DNA from: Syngnathus acus
Lineage: Eukaryota > Chordata > Actinopteri > Syngnathiformes > Syngnathidae
Direction: 5' to 3'
Assembly (NCBI RefSeq): GCF_901709675.1
Contig: NC_051108.1
Span: 6,990,631 to 7,054,630, forward strand
DNA: 64,000 nucleotides
Shown here: positions 1 to 13,481 of the stretch, one piece after another
Position numbering within the stretch: position 1 is the first letter of the stretch
How the letters are laid out: every line of letters starts with the position of its first letter
The notes under the pieces: generated by a model
The model's database searches: none
What the model was told of the DNA's origin: nothing
What the model saw: the letters and a program-made list of their open reading frames with translations, nothing else
Program-made: the position numbers and the translations under genes

Positions 1-506
1 GGATTAGGCGAGCATCTCCTCCGTGCTTGCAAACATGGGAAAAATAAAAAAATGGCAAAAGAGTCTGAGTGCGGCAGACCTTGGTGAGCGAAACATAAGT
101 GATTTCGGTCTCTTGGAGGCCAGTTTGAGTATGATTTGAACTTCTTTGTTTGCCCCCACCCCCCCAACTTGAAAGACACAAACATAAAATCACTTTTGTT
201 CACCCACTTGACAATGTCAACTGGCTCGTGTTTTTATGCGGTGGAATACTCGTCTCCGATTGGCCGTTCACCGTCGAGTCCTTTCATTGGAACACAAAAA
301 TAAAGGCTCCTTCTGAACTTTATGCTCTGATATTCGCCCCTACCTGAAGGTTCCTCAAAGAAAATCTACAAGAAAGTTTACAAGTTTAGATCAACCAAAC
401 ATGCTCATATATATGTTGTCCATAATCCATGAAAGTTTTTGTGTCTTTATGCATTCGGAGAAATATTGTGAAACTCCTAAAGAGCACCTCCTTTTAACCC
501 CATCAG

Positions 507-3500
507 ACGAACCTTCCCATCTTCAAGCTGAAGGAGTCGAGTGTACGGCGGCGCTACAGTGACTTTGAGTGGCTCAGGGCGGAGCTGGAGAGGGAGAGCA
601 AGGTAATTTTATTTTTATTTTATTTTTTAAAATTTTTTTTTTTTTTTTACAGCCCAGCCAATGAATGCAAATTTGTCCACGCAAAATCAATTTATCAATC
701 TTTGTGCGAAATTTAGTGCTGCTTCTAATTTCCTCCCAGGTCGTTGTGCCGCCCCTCCCGGGTAAAGCTCTGATCCGGCAGTTGCCCTTCCGAGGGGACG
801 ATGGGATATTTGATGATTCTTTCATAGAGGAAAGACGACAAGGTCTGGAGCAGTTCCTAAACAAGTAAGCCGTCAGCTCAGATGTCACCTCAGACATTTG
901 CCGCATCATTTCGACTTGTAGTGTTGCAAGTAACACTTTGTCAAACAAGTGTCAAAAGATAGCCAGTGCCAACAACTATATTTTTCATGACTGCTCGACA
1001 AACATGGAGAGTAGACTCCATGTGGTGCATTCAAATCCAAGTTCAGTTCAATTTTTTTCACAGAGTATAAAGAGTATGTGCTTATGATTATTGGAATATT
1101 TATTACCTGACATGTGTTGTTGCCCCGTTTGTGTTCAAATAGCTTTTTGGGGGGCGGGGCACAAAATGTAAATTCTCAGCCAAACTGCTGCTTGTCAAGT
1201 AAGCAGAGCTCACTGCCACAACAGCAGTCACTTTTTTTTTTTCTTCCTGAATGTCGTTCTCAACATTAGACTTTTTTTTTTAATTCGTCCTCTTTAACTG
1301 TTGTTTCTAATTACCTTACAAAGCAGATTTTTCTCCACACGTTTGATTCGTTTGTGGTGTTTAATTTATGATAATTGCGACGCAAATTACACCATGTGTT
1401 ACATCGGGGGGGTGGGGGGTTGTGTTTTTTGTTTCATTACAGTGCCATTGTAATTATTTGCTTTGATTGCAGACGTGGTCGTTATCTTTGTTTCATGTGC
1501 AAATGTATCAATTCTTCGGATTTGATGTCAAGTGTGCCAAGAAAATTTGAAACCGTAAATATTTTTTTCAAAATATGCCGGCAATGTGTGGGTTATTAGG
1601 ACGCTGTCTCGTGCATTCCAGGAAATGAATCTTGAAATAAGACGCTGCTGTTAATGATATCATTGTTAGAAACCAGCTTTATCAAATGATGAGATTATTG
1701 TGAAGAGCTTATCTTTTGGAATGCACAGCTTGATTGGCGCAACACAAATCAAACGTTGACCCCCACCGCCAAACTTCTCTTGACCCTGTCTTGTAATTGT
1801 TCCTATTTCCCATGAGAGGTTAAGATGCAAATGCACAAACCGGATTCGGTTGAAGTTGGGAAATTGTGTAAAATGTAAATAAAACCAAACTACAACGATT
1901 TGAAAATCCTTCTCAACCCATATTCAATTGAATACACTACAAAGACAACATATTTAATGTTCAAACTGATAAACTTAATTGTTTTTTGCCAAAGAATAAT
2001 TAACTGAGAATTTCATGGCTGCAACGTGGCAAAAAATACTGAGAAAGCTGAGAAAAGCTCATCAAACACCTACCGTTTTTTCCATGTATAATGCGCAAAA
2101 TTTAACTAAGTTATTGTCCTAAAATCTGGGGTGCGCATTATACATGGGTACAATTTTTCGGATATCATACGGAGGCCGCCATTACAGATGCGCTTTCTTC
2201 TCTGCTGTTCACTTCAAACACGCTCCATACGAACACAATGCTCTCGTATCAGACGCTTGCTCGATCACCTGCTCGTTTGCTGTCACAATGTACCCTACAC
2301 AAATCCGAAACATTTCTTCGCTATTGAGTTTGCTAGCGCATGCGCAGTGACACTGACCGGCAGAATAACATCCGGTTGTTCCCAAAGATGATCTTTTTTC
2401 TGAAATAATTTTACGTTTACGGACTTCAGTAGGAGTCAAAATTTGGGTGCGTATTATACATGGGTACAGGCTTTTTTCCAGCATTAACATGCCATTTTTA
2501 GGGTGCGTATTATACATGGGGGCGCATTATACATGGGAAAAAAAAACAGTATTTGGAACATCCCACATGTGATCAGGCTAATTGGGAACAGGTGGGTACC
2601 ATGATTGGGTATAAAAGGAGCCACCCCAAACATGCTCAGTCATTCACAAGCAAGGATGGGGCGAGGTTCACCACTTTGTCCACAACTGCGTGAGAAAATA
2701 GTTGAACAGTTTAAGAACAATATTTCTCAAAGCAAAATTGCAATGAATTTAGGGATTTCAACATCTACGGTCCATGATATCATCAAATGGTTCAGAGAAT
2801 CTGGTGAAATCACTGCACGTAAGCGCCACGGCCGGAAACCAAGACTGAATGACCGTGACCTTCGATCCCTCAGACGGCACTGCCTTCAAAACCGACGTGT
2901 GTAAAGGATATCCCCAAATGGGCTCAGGAAAACTTCAGAAAACCGCTGTCAGTAAATACAATTCGTCACTACATCAGTAAGTGCGGGTTAAAACTCTACC
3001 ATGCAAAGCAAAAGCCGTTTATGAACAACATCCAGAAACGCCGCCGGGTTCTCTGGGCCCGAGCTCATGTAAAATGGACTGATGCACAATGGAAAAGTGT
3101 TTTGTGGTCTGATGAGTCCACTTTTCAAATTGTTTTTGGAAACACTGGACGTCGTGTCCTCCGGACCAAAGAGGAAGCGAACCATCCAGACTGTTAATCA
3201 ACGCAAAGTTCAAAAGCCAGCATTTGTGATAGTATGGGGGTGCATTAGTTCCCATGGCATGGGTGACTTACATTTCTGTCAAGGCAACATAAATGCTGAA
3301 AAGTACATACAGATTTTGGAGCAACATATGCTGCCATCTAAGCGACGTCTTTTTCATGGACGCCGCTGCTTATTTCCGCAAGATAATGCCAAGCCACATT
3401 CTGCACGTGTTACAACAGCGTGACTTCGAAGTAAAAGAGTCCAGGTTCTCCCCTGGCCCACTTGCAGTCCAGACCTGTCTCCCATTGAAAATATGTGGCG

Positions 3501-4530
3501 CATTATGAAGCGTAAAATACGACAGGGAAGACCCCGGACTGTTGAACCACTGAAGCGGTTCATCAAGCAAGAATGGGAAATAATTCTACATGAGAAGCTA
3601 AGAGAATGAGTCTCCTCTCTTCCAAAACGGTTAGAGTGTTATTAAAAGGAAAGGTGATATAACGAAGTGGTAAACATGCCCTTTCCCAACTTCTACTGCA
3701 CGTTACAGCCATCAAATTCTAAGGTATTAAATTATTATTTGAAAAATTAAATAAACTTTGAGTTTGAGCATTATATATGTTGTCTTTGTAGTGTATTCAA
3801 TTGAATATAGGTTGAAAAGGATTTTCAAATCATTGTATTTTGTTTTTATTTACATTTTACACAATTTCCCAACTTCAACCGAATGCGGTTTGTATGACAT
3901 CATCACCCTCCTGGGTCTCAGGTGCCTAAGAAAATTTGTTGCGTAAGCCCTCGTGCGTCATCCACCTCATGTCAGAGTGGCTTTGAGAAAGAACACGGCC
4001 CTCCAAATTTTTAATGGAATAGGCATAATGACAAATGGATTTACCTCGTCATTTTTAACTATTGTTACTGGACGTTGCTTATGCCATTCAGCTGGTTATC
4101 GAATCCCTTCCGGAAGGGTACAGCTCTCCTTCCTTGACGCACGACCATTTTCTCACCGCAAAAAAAAAAAAGGACAAGCGTGTTAAATTCCTGCTAAGAA
4201 ACAAAACAACATGAGTGGAGTCATTTTCATGTTTTCCGCTATGACAAGAAAGGCCACAAATCAAGGTATGTGCTAATTAAACGTAAATCACTCAAAGCAC
4301 CACCACACCTTCAAAATAACTCGCACACTGGCTTCTCCTTTTCTGTCGTTGTGTACGTTGAAGTTTGTTTCTAAAGTTTGACTTCCTCTGACTGCTTGCC
4401 TGTGGTCCATGTGTGTGTTTTCAGAGTGGCCGGTCACCCTCTGGCCCAGAACGAAAAATGCCTGCACATGTTTCTACAGGATGAGTCTGTGGACAAGCAC
4501 TACACGCCGTCCAAAGTCAGACAAGCTTAA
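507..4530 (+). CDS. snx3: Sorting nexin 3, C-terminal three coding exons (5' end outside window)
   Basis: PX-domain sorting nexin of early endosomes that binds PI3P and works with retromer in cargo recycling. Coding exons are 507-602, 740-864 and 4425-4530 (stop TAA 4528-4530), all with AG/GT borders and matching phases. Together they read from [11 protein letters not shown] through [35 protein letters not shown] and GHPLAQNE to the end TPSKVRQA. These are the PX-domain core, including the RRRYSDF phosphoinositide-binding stretch and the proline loop. The sequence is closer to SNX3 than SNX12 ([13 protein letters not shown] near the end), and the nr2e1/ostm1 neighbours match the human SNX3 locus. 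Bases 1-506 are the preceding intron; exon 1 lies upstream of the window. The 3.56 kb last intron is enlarged by a Tc1 insertion. The gene is convergent with nr2e1. Confidence 0.93.
2071..2552. mobile_element. Non-autonomous MITE nested in the Tc1 element
   Basis: The ends are inverted repeats: TACCGTTTTTTCCATGTATA on the left, and the complementary TATACATGGGAAAAAAAAAC followed by AGTA on the right. It sits between the Tc1 left arm and the transposase. Flanking TA dinucleotides (left ...ACACCTA, right TATTTGG...) fit insertion at TA. The core repeats a GCGCATTATACATGGG-like unit at least four times (near 2131, 2447, 2503 and 2522). It has no coding capacity. It is younger than the Tc1 element it interrupts. 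Confidence 0.75.
2605..3650 (+). pseudogene. Degenerate Tc1-family transposase
   Basis: The N-terminal part (2605-2904) is open and holds a paired-like helix-turn-helix ([20 protein letters not shown]). An in-frame stop near 2902 ends it. Homology continues downstream in other frames: a WSDES segment near 3106-3123 (first catalytic Asp), [10 protein letters not shown] near 3378-3405 (second Asp), and [11 protein letters not shown] near 3466-3500 (third acidic position). At least one stop and more than one frameshift separate these blocks, so no intact DDE transposase can be made. It is carried by the surrounding inverted-repeat element. Confidence 0.85.
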
Positions 4531-5245
4531 AAAAAAAAAGAAGATGGCGCAGCCAACCTACTTGCCCGCAGGCCCTCATCGGACTTGGCCCGCCTGCTCA
4601 GCCGAGCTCGGACCACCCAACCCACAGTGCTCCCTCTCCCTCTTCACTGCTTTTGCTTTTTCTCAGACAATTGAAAAAAAATCAAAGATACCCTTCCCCA
4701 AATAGACACGTATATAAATATCTATATAAATAGCTCACTGTCCTTTCCAGCCCCCCCCTCCAATTTTTATGTTCTCCTTTTAATAGCAGCAAATGTTTGC
4801 AGCATCACATGGTGTCTGGAAATGCCGTTAACATGGCTGTATAATTCTATTTATCGTTTGCGCCGTCATGAATATATTCATTTATGTTGTAACTACGACC
4901 CACTGCCGAGTCCATTGTAGAGTCATTATTGGCATGTCGCACATTAGTGGGCCTTGAAATTTAAAGAACGTGTTTGACCTCCACCTTGACACCGCCGCAT
5001 CAACCCACTCCACCAAAAAAAAAAAAAAAGAAGTGTGTGTGTGTGTGTGTGTGTGCGTGCGCGTGTGTGTATGCGTGTGTCCAGCAACCAGCACTTGTCC
5101 TGTTACCACCATCGCTTTTCTAGGAAGTCAATTTACACAGAGGTAACTGCAGTATTTCTACTGGCTATATACGCATTTTGAGATTTATATAATGCTGTGC
5201 CATTGTTTTTTTTTGTTTTGTTAATTTTGAGGATTTTCCAATAAA
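4531..5245 (+). other. snx3 3' UTR with candidate poly(A) signal
   Basis: After the snx3 stop the sequence carries no coding exon. A canonical AATAAA lies at 5240-5245, about 710 bp after the stop, and is the first convincing plus-strand poly(A) signal. The UTR includes a GT microsatellite. The extent is inferred from the signal only. Confidence 0.5.
5033..5080. repeat. (GT)n microsatellite
   Basis: About 48 bp of near-perfect GT dinucleotides with a few C substitutions, preceded by a run of A. It lies in the probable snx3 3' UTR. Confidence 0.95.
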
Positions 5246-5647
5246 ATAGGTGAAATATCAACTGCACGTATGCATAAATATCTTTTGTTTGCCAACTTTC
5301 AAATTCATGCGTATGAAGTGTAAGAACGCCAAAAGAAAATTATTCTATGAAGGAACTTATAGGAATAATTTTAGAGTAAATGACTTTTTGTAGATAAATG
5401 ATGCAAGTTTACACAGATTGTAATTTTATGAGAATTAACTCATAATTTTATAAAGTAATTTAATTTTATAAATAATGTAATTCTGATTTTATAAACTAAT
5501 GCGTATATTTAGAATTTTACTATTGTAAATGATGACAAGTTTCCATTACCCTTTTGCAAATTATTTTGTAAAAAAGAAAAAAAGTGGCAGCACACTAGAT
5601 TACTTTTTAAATTAATACCATTTAGGAAAAATTTAATTCACTGTCCT

Positions 5648-5653
5648 TTTATT
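5648..5653 (-). other. Candidate nr2e1 poly(A) signal
   Basis: TTTATT on the plus strand (AATAAA on the minus strand) lies about 790 bp beyond the nr2e1 stop codon. It is a candidate only. It would make the nr2e1 and snx3 3' ends nearly abut. Confidence 0.3.
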
Positions 5654-6446
5654 CAAATGGTTTCACCTCTTCCAAGTAGTTATAACTCCCACGTTTTTAC
5701 AATGGAATAAAACCACCATATTATTCCACCAAACGGCTCCCCAAGTGCTGAATATTGGTTTTTTAAATCCATGTCTAACGTTTTTGTTGACCTAAACATT
5801 TCAATGTTGCACCTGGATACAAACACTTAAATACAAACTCAATCTGTAGTTGCATGTCCATTGAGGGGACCCCCCCCCCCCTTTCCCACAATAGTCATTT
5901 CCTCTGTATTGCCGCATGGGTTTGATTTCAACACTAGATGAGAAGGGGGGGGGGGGGGTTAATATAAATGACATCGCCCGTGGGTCTTTTTTTTTCGAGA
6001 GAGAGAGGGGGTAGTCTTCCAATAGGATTGAACACAGCAATAAAATATTAAATTGGTCGTCAAGCTCATTGGTCTCCCAGACACTTGCAGTTATTTTCAT
6101 ATAGAACATGTCTTTGTTATGTCACTTGGCAGCTGCTCCCCAGAGTTTTCAGTCATCTGTATTTATACATGAATAGCTTTCCTCTGTCCAGTCCACTGCT
6201 TCTTTAAAGGTAAATCTATCAGGGCGGTTACACTAATCCTTTAACTAGAGCCACTGTTAACAGGCTACTTGATGAACTGGTTTTTTGGCTGTGTTTTCTT
6301 TCATACAGATGTTGCTTCTGCTAACTCTGCAGCCTGCTAGGTGAGTCTTGAGAAGGGGTTGCCCCCCCCACCCCTCGTGTTCAAGTCTTTTTTTTTTTTT
6401 TTCTTTTTTCTTTTTTTTTTCCAAGCAGGCGGGTTGACTGGTGAGG

Positions 6447-9400
6447 TCATATGTCGCTGGATTTGTACATGTCGGACAGAAGCCTGGTAATGGGCACGTT
6501 GCCGATGGTCTTCTTGAAGAAAACCTCCTCGATGGTGGACGGGCTGACGGAGCGCAAGGAAGGCAGGAGCAGCAGTAGCTTGCCGAAACGACACGGTTGA
6601 GTTGGGTACCTGCAACGAATTGTGGGGGTTGGGGACAAATTTTGTTATGTAATTCCACTCTCAGCCACTAGATGTTAGGGCACTAGTTTGAAATTTTGAA
6701 AATGGGAAGTGAGTGAATATTTTTTTACCTGGTGTGTATGTAGCTGTTGAGCGTAAGCTGTGCCTCATCCTGTAGCGCAGCGATGGCACTGGCGTTGCGG
6801 AAATTCCTCAACTCTCCACCCCCCTGTGTTGGGACTGTTAGCACAAGAGCGGGATGGTTACAACGCAAACCAAAAGCCAAAGTCCGTCTGCGCCGTGGCC
6901 GGGCCCTCACCGGCTTTGAACGTCACGATACATTTCAAACAGGCGAACTCTGTTGCGTCCAGCCGCATTTGTCGGAACCTGGTGACCACCTCTTGAAGCG
7001 CTTGGATCTCGGACATGATCTTGTTCATCCGCTGGGATTCCGTGTTTTCGCCGTTCATCCCTGCTGATGACACGAAATTACGACTCAGGAAGGTGACCTG
7101 AGCCAAAAGGCCTCGTTGCGTGTCTCGGTCACATACCAGAAACGGCAAGTAAAGTCGTAGAGTCCACGGGGATAGCCCACTGCGCGATGCCCAGGACAAA
7201 TAATTCCCTCCATGCGTCTTCCAACAGAATCAACTGCAAAGATTTGTAAATCTTGTGTTCAAAATAGACTTCTGTAATGCTTAAACCACATTGGCCAATT
7301 TATGTCAACCATGTTTGAACCCCCCCCCCCTCCCCCATTGGCCCACCTCTTAAATTTAACGCGCGCCTTAATCCCCCAACTCCATGTTTGCCTTAATTCC
7401 CGTTACGTGTGCTTGAACGTACCTGGTCAGATAAGGGCAGCGTGGAAAAGGCCGGCACACTTTTGGCCCACTTGATGCTCATGAAAAGGAGGCGGGCGGC
7501 TGACTCGCAGACCGACTCCGTGGCCACCTCGTACAGGTACATGGGGGTGGCGCTGACTTCGTGGGGGTACTGAAGCGGGAGAGAAAAACCATCAGCACCT
7601 CAGAAACAGTCATGCTCATTGTATGCGGCAAAGGTCAAATTCCAAGCCACGGCACCTGCTTTTTAGCGACGATTAGTGTTTCTTGCGGCGGATTTGCAGT
7701 GAGAAATCTAATTGGCCGATTTGTGCCTCTTAGGGGCTAAATCGGGGCAAGAATTTCAACTTCTAACCCTACTGGGGGAATGAAATCATCATAAAGAAAA
7801 TTTCCGCTCAACATATAACCTTTTGTTGTGGTGTAGCAATAGAAATTGTTTGTAAATTCAGTTAAGTGTTAATTATGGCACATATTCTTTAACCTCTGTG
7901 ATTTATTTTTTTTTAACTCCGGATTATGGAGTCAGTTACAGTAGTAGTGAAACTCGTCTTTGTCTTGATGATTTATGATACTGCAGCCTTGTCGCCAAGT
8001 CACGATACATGCCTTAATTATTTACAATGTATTTCATTTTTACTTTGTTTTCAAAAAGTATCATTTCATACAGCGTTTTTATTCTTCAATACAACCTCCC
8101 ATCCCATTCTCATTTTCTGTCTATCACTTTGTTGCCCAACCCAGATGCTGGAGGCAGATGGACGCCCTGCAGTGACGCTTGATTTTGTTTGAGGTGAGTG
8201 TTCTGTTGTTGTTCTTTGTCACTTTGGTCGAATTATTTGTTTACATGGGTCTGTATAAAATAGGATTGAATTGATTTGAAATTAGGCTTTAAACTATTTA
8301 CGTGACAATGAATGTAATAGAATGCAAGTTTTAATTAGAATTCAATTTAATTTAAATAGAATTAATTATAATTGAAGCTTGTATATGTTAAAAAATAAAT
8401 CAGTACGTTACCTTTGGGGTTGGCTGTGCCAGGCCCACGATGGCCTGCCTCTCTGGTGTGCTAGCCACCGTACTCATATCCAAATTGTGAGGCTCCAGTT
8501 GTGTGACTGTGGTGAAGAAGGGGGGCCCCGGCAGGGAAGCGCCTGGGAAATGCGTAGACGACCCATTGACCTCTTTATGACCTCGGAAATACAGGGCCAC
8601 CTGTTTTCGGATGGTGGACGTTCGGGGTCCCCTCTCGTGTTGGACGGCTGGAAACAGCACAGTAGAAGTCGTTTTATGTTTTGTTTTTACCTTTTGGCTC
8701 TGTCTTGGTCACTTTTGGTCATTTGTTGTCCATGAAAATTACTTGATGAATTGATGTGATTTGGCCACCAGAGGGCATATTATAATGCAGTCATGCAGAC
8801 ACAAAAAGGTTTCACAACTGGTCTAAGTGACTTAGTAATGTGAGTCATTTTCAGAGAGGATAATGAATATATACCTGTGAGTACTGCATTGTGACTATTG
8901 TCTATGTGTGTTGCTGCACCGTTTGTGTTATAAAATGAAAATTCCATATAGCGTTAGGATAAAGTGGTTGAGAAAATTGATGGATGGTTGGGTGGATATT
9001 TACCGTCTTTATTCATGTTGACTTCCAGGCACTTTTTCAAGCGGCATGCTCGGCATTGGTTTCTGTGAGTTTTGTCTACAGGACACCCACCCTACACACA
9101 CGCACGGAAACAGTGTTATCGTATAATAGCTGCAACGCTACTATCCTTACTATTATCTTCCTAGGAGACCAATTTCCAGGTGCTATCATCATCACGCACG
9201 ACCCCCCTCGATGCAGTCTCATGGGGGGCGGGGTAAAATCTAAGAGAGGGGGGTGCTAAATAGTATCCCGCCCCCTGCCCCTTGAATCCTCGCTTTCATC
9301 ACATTAGATGGGATTACACCTGATAAATTACAACGCACCGACGCGTTTCGCTATTTAAAAGCTGCCAGTTTGATGCGTTCAGGCACAGCTCGGAAACGGC

Positions 9401-12122
9401 GTGAACTGGGTGAAAGTGTCTTGCAGAAGCGCATACGGTGGGGGGGGGAAGGAACCCATTTGATCGGGGTGTGGGGGGGGGGGGCGGTACCTGAGAGCCA
9501 GACTTGCACACGTAAGTTCTATTTCGGCGAATGCTCCTTTTGAAGAAGCCCGAGCAGCCGTCGCAGGCGTAGACGCCGTAGTGCTTGCCCGAACTGCGGT
9601 CTCCGCACACTTTGCACGGGATGTCCAAAATGCGACCTGCAATGGAAATTTGGAAATTAAGATGTTATTTTGGCAACAACGAATTCAAGAAACATTTTAA
9701 AGCTGTTTTCTTTCCGTATCGTAATCAAGGATAGGAAAAAGCAACACATAATGTTAAAAAAAAATGGAGTTCACTTTCCCCTCACTTTGTTTTGCTTTTG
9801 AATTTACCATTTTCTATTGGATGAGCCAGTTCGTTCATTGACATCAACACGTAATTACTTTAGCTAGTTTTACAAATTTCTAATCCGTGTATAAAAAAAT
9901 CATAGCTGTGTAAAGTACTTTCCTTCGTTGTATTAAATTATTTTATAATTATATTTATATAATAACATGTTTTCTTTCTTTCAACAGTGCTTTAATACTT
10001 CAATGTCTCATCCTTATAAAAATGGAACTCATATTCTTAAAATTACGTTTTTATAGCATTAATACGTTTTTGCCATCAGGAAGAATAAATTCATTTTCAA
10101 CAGTTTTTGTTTGTTTCGTTCTTTCTTTATTTTAAATGTTTAAATCAATAATTATTCGTAATTATTAGCAAAATTCGATCTTGCTATTTTAATGTATAGC
10201 ATTAGTATCTGCGTAATGTATAAAAAAAATCATTCAGTACTTGAGTAACCATTCTTGTTATACTTTATCGTTTAAAGTAAAACGTTTGACTTGAAACAAA
10301 CACACATTGAATAAGTTACGTATAGTCAAGAAAAAGTATCTTAGTGCAAAAAAAGTACATTTTCTCTTTTTCTCTATTCAGTATATCTATCTGTCAGTCT
10401 GTCTAAATGTTTAATCCAAATCCATCTAAACTAGTCATATATACTATTAATTTCTGATGGGGGAGTCAATTTAAAAATCAATTTAAATTTACATCATCAA
10501 CCACCTTTTTATCTATTATCTCGCTCATTCATCACTTTACTTTTCGATCGTTTAATTCTCATTTTAATCCTAATCCTCAGATTACTCACATTTACAGGAT
10601 ATACTGCGAACTTTTTGCCTTACTTTTTTTCCTCTTAGAAGAAGAAAGAAATCCCCATTTTCATTAACATTTTTATTAAATTAATGGATTCTCTATCTCG
10701 CTTGCTCTCGCACTCTCTCTCTGACTCTCTCACACTGGACAGTCGCTCTTCAACCATGGGAATTCAGCGCGCGCATTTTCCAGACTGTAAAAGTGGGCGA
10801 GCGTCATAACCGGTCACTGTAAAACAATGGCCGGTGGGTGTTGTGGGGGGGGGGACACAATGGAGACATTAGGGAGGGAAAGTGTTAACTTAATGATTTC
10901 GTCCCATTGAAGCTCGTCTGACTGGCCGCATCTCGACAAGCTGCCAAATCGGCCTCATAATGGGACTCGACAGCTGCTTTATCCGGCAGGTCTTTTGGCC
11001 CTGGGATTAGGCAGTGACACCGCGCCACCACAATAAACCCGTTTCACCAAACTCCAATCAAGTGCATGGAAATGGACTCCGGTGTTTGGTGGGGAAAGTG
11101 AAGTTTTTTTTTGGTATTCAAATCTACAAGAAAAAGTGTGTAGGGGTGGGGTGAGTTGGGGGGCGTCTATGTAATTACACTGACGTTTTGCCACCTGCTC
11201 ACTGATTCACCAGTGACCCGTCCCAAAGGGTAGCATGGGAATAAGTAGCAGCAAAGAAAAATAACTCCAGGGAGGCCGTTATTGTCATCAATTAGAAAGC
11301 CTTTTTTTATTATTAGAATTAAAAACTAGTTGATGACTAACTTGACTTGAATGGATTAAAAGTGCATGTCTACGCACCCGCGGGGTTGATTTGACACTTT
11401 AGGAGGGAAATAATGAAATGAAAACAGTACAAGTCAAGTTGATAATTTTGAAAACTTTTTTTCCCCAATTATTTTGTGCGCGTAAGGGACACAATATCGT
11501 CACTTTATCCGAATTCGACTCTTTTATGGCGTAGTGCAACAAGGGCCAAAACCTGATATATTTCTATTTAACCAATGTTAAGGGGGTGGCATTAATAATG
11601 CATATATTTCGATGAGATAAGTGATATGATTGAGATTTCCAATTAGCTACAATGAATTAACTGAGAAAATAATTTAAATTTGAGTCTGTGCACGTGTATG
11701 ATTTTTATGGGGTGTTATGCAAAAAAAAAAAGTCCAACATTTTGGCCTAAAAGACGCAGTTTGAAAGGTTTAAAATTAAGAGAAGACGAGGAATTAAGAA
11801 CATGTTAGAATAGCTCTAATTTAGTTTGCTTGTTTTTCGGCAACGCAAAGAAAATCGGCACTCACAATTTTGAATTTTAAAAACAATTTAAAACTGATTT
11901 GGTTTTGAAACGAATAGGCCTACGTAAAAGTTAAAACAGCAATGTGACGCACACGTTTTCCCGAATGTTTTATAACAAACTGATAGCCGCTTTCTTTTAA
12001 ACATGCACTAATAATTTCCATGCGCTTGATTTGCATCTTTTTCTCAAGTTAAAATGCCACTTACTTGACTTGACATTGAGAATATCCAAACAGCCACTTG
12101 TTGAGCCGGCAGGTTTGCTCAT
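6447..12122 (-). CDS. nr2e1: Nuclear receptor NR2E1 (Tailless/TLX), complete
   Basis: Orphan nuclear receptor and transcriptional repressor of neural and retinal stem cells. Nine coding exons in transcript order: 12122-12098, 9636-9491, 9091-9004, 8647-8412, 7569-7423, 7233-7137, 7060-6911, 6834-6729 and 6609-6447 (stop 6449-6447). They total 1158 nt = 385 aa, the same length as human NR2E1. Residues about 16-80 are the C4 zinc-finger DNA-binding domain ([20 protein letters not shown], then CSGFFKRS), with the Tailless-type P-box CDGCSG. Residues from about 190 are the ligand-binding fold ([32 protein letters not shown]), ending [11 protein letters not shown]. Exon 1 is only 25 nt (MSKPAGST). 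An ATG immediately upstream (12125) would add one Met; 12122 was chosen because vertebrate proteins start MSKPAG. Intron 1 is 2.46 kb and AT-rich. Confidence 0.96.
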
Positions 12123-12760
12123 CATGGAAAAATGCTGAAGGTTGAAGCTGGAAAAACCGTCTCTTAAAAAAAAATAGTCTAAAAAAAGTGATAAATCTTG
12201 ATCTCGCTTTCGTTTCTTTCCGTCGCCCCGCCAAACCTAACGAGTCCACGCTCAGCTCGCGCGGCGACGCATCGTCCCTTTTGGTCAACCGGCGAACCGG
12301 ACCGACTTGCAGCCTTTGGCAGCCCGGCGATGGTGACCTGTCGGCGGCTGCGGTCGATGCGCAACAGGCGTCAAGTTGGAGCTGAAGGAGGCCGGATAAA
12401 GAGGGCAAAAAGCAAACAAACCCCAAATGTTTTTGCTTTTCTTTTTTTTTCCTTTTCTTTTTTGTTTTTTCAGTAGAGGCACCAAACTGAGATTTGTGTG
12501 TTGAGTCGTGGCCGCAGGTGTGACTTTGTGCTGCTACTTGGCCCGAATAAATCAAGCCTGCTAATATTTAGCACAAGTGTCAGGAGGGAGGCTGGAGGGT
12601 GGAGATCTCCACTTCCTTCATCCACTTGGCTTTCCACGCCAAACTCCGCCGTGACGTCACGCTCTCTCGCTCGCTCTCGTCTCTCTCTCTCTCTCTCTCT
12701 CAGTCTCGCTCTCTCGCTCGCTCTCATTCATTGATCCCAAGGCACTGCCCACTAGCCACT
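12123..12760 (-). promoter_or_regulatory. nr2e1 5' UTR and promoter region
   Basis: Sequence immediately upstream of the nr2e1 start, moderately GC-rich up to about 12400, followed by a pyrimidine microsatellite. No TATA box was placed with confidence. Open frames seen here on either strand are short and composition-driven. It probably contains the 5' UTR and core promoter. Confidence 0.5.
12661..12726. repeat. (CT)n-rich tract near the nr2e1 promoter
   Basis: About 66 bp of CTCT with interspersed CTCG, i.e. GAGA-type repeats on the nr2e1 sense strand. It lies roughly 540-600 bp upstream of the nr2e1 start codon. Confidence 0.9.
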
Positions 12761-13481
12761 CTAGTGTTCTGCCCCCTTTTATTACAATTTAGTAAACGTT
12801 ACAAAAAACTAACCTGGTAGGTATTTTTTTAATCCAGGTAACACCCAAAATGACATAAATAAAACAATAACAATTAAAAAAAAAGCATAAAAATTTAGAT
12901 ACAGTAAACGATGTCAAAAAAGGCACTTTATAATGACATGTCAACGAAAAAATTCACTCACTTTTCATTTCGTTATTAAATGGTATTTAATCAAATAAAA
13001 TACACATTTTTACTTGTGAATTCTAAAATGTTATTTTATTTGCATTTGCGTAAACTGCAAAGACATAGAAAAACAACGTAAACTGCATCCAAGGTACTTA
13101 AAAGATAATCTAACCACATTAAAATATATAATCAGTTAGACGATTCCGACAAAGTCAAAGACGTGATCATTGCTGTCCATTGCTACATGTTGGCATGTTT
13201 TTCCAGTGGCTACCAGTAGGCTACTTTAAGTCATTTCTCTTCCCGCATGACGCCCCCACCCGGTTGCCCCGCGCACGCTCCCCTCCCATCCACGCAACTG
13301 TGGGCACCGGGTTCTTCTCTTTCTGACACCCTGACCTTGACAGCTTGCTGCGCTCTCTCCGGGTAACTCCAGAAATCCATATTCTGTTTTTAATTGTCCT
13401 TCTTCCCACGGTGCGCCGGAGGCCATATGGCCGCACAAAGTGTCGATTTAAGCGGACATGGGGCGAGGCGGGGAGGCGTAT

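Larger units (their letters stand above)
1836..3892 (+). mobile_element. Tc1/mariner-like DNA transposon in snx3 intron 3
   Basis: The element is bounded by long imperfect terminal inverted repeats. The left arm (about 1836-1960) contains GGTTGAAGTTGGGAAATTGT and ATTCAATTGAATACACTAC; the right arm (about 3765-3892) carries their reverse complements. Between them lies a degenerate Tc1-type transposase. A TA follows the right end, as expected for a TA target site, but the left flank reads CA and is probably mutated. The full length is about 2.05 kb, including a nested 480-bp MITE. Disabled coding and diverged arms say it is an old, inactive copy. Confidence 0.85.

Noticed and set aside
12061-12555. 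164-codon minus-strand frame over nr2e1 exon 1
   Set aside because: It does not use the nr2e1 frame; the real exon 1 (MSKPAGST) lies in this region in another frame.
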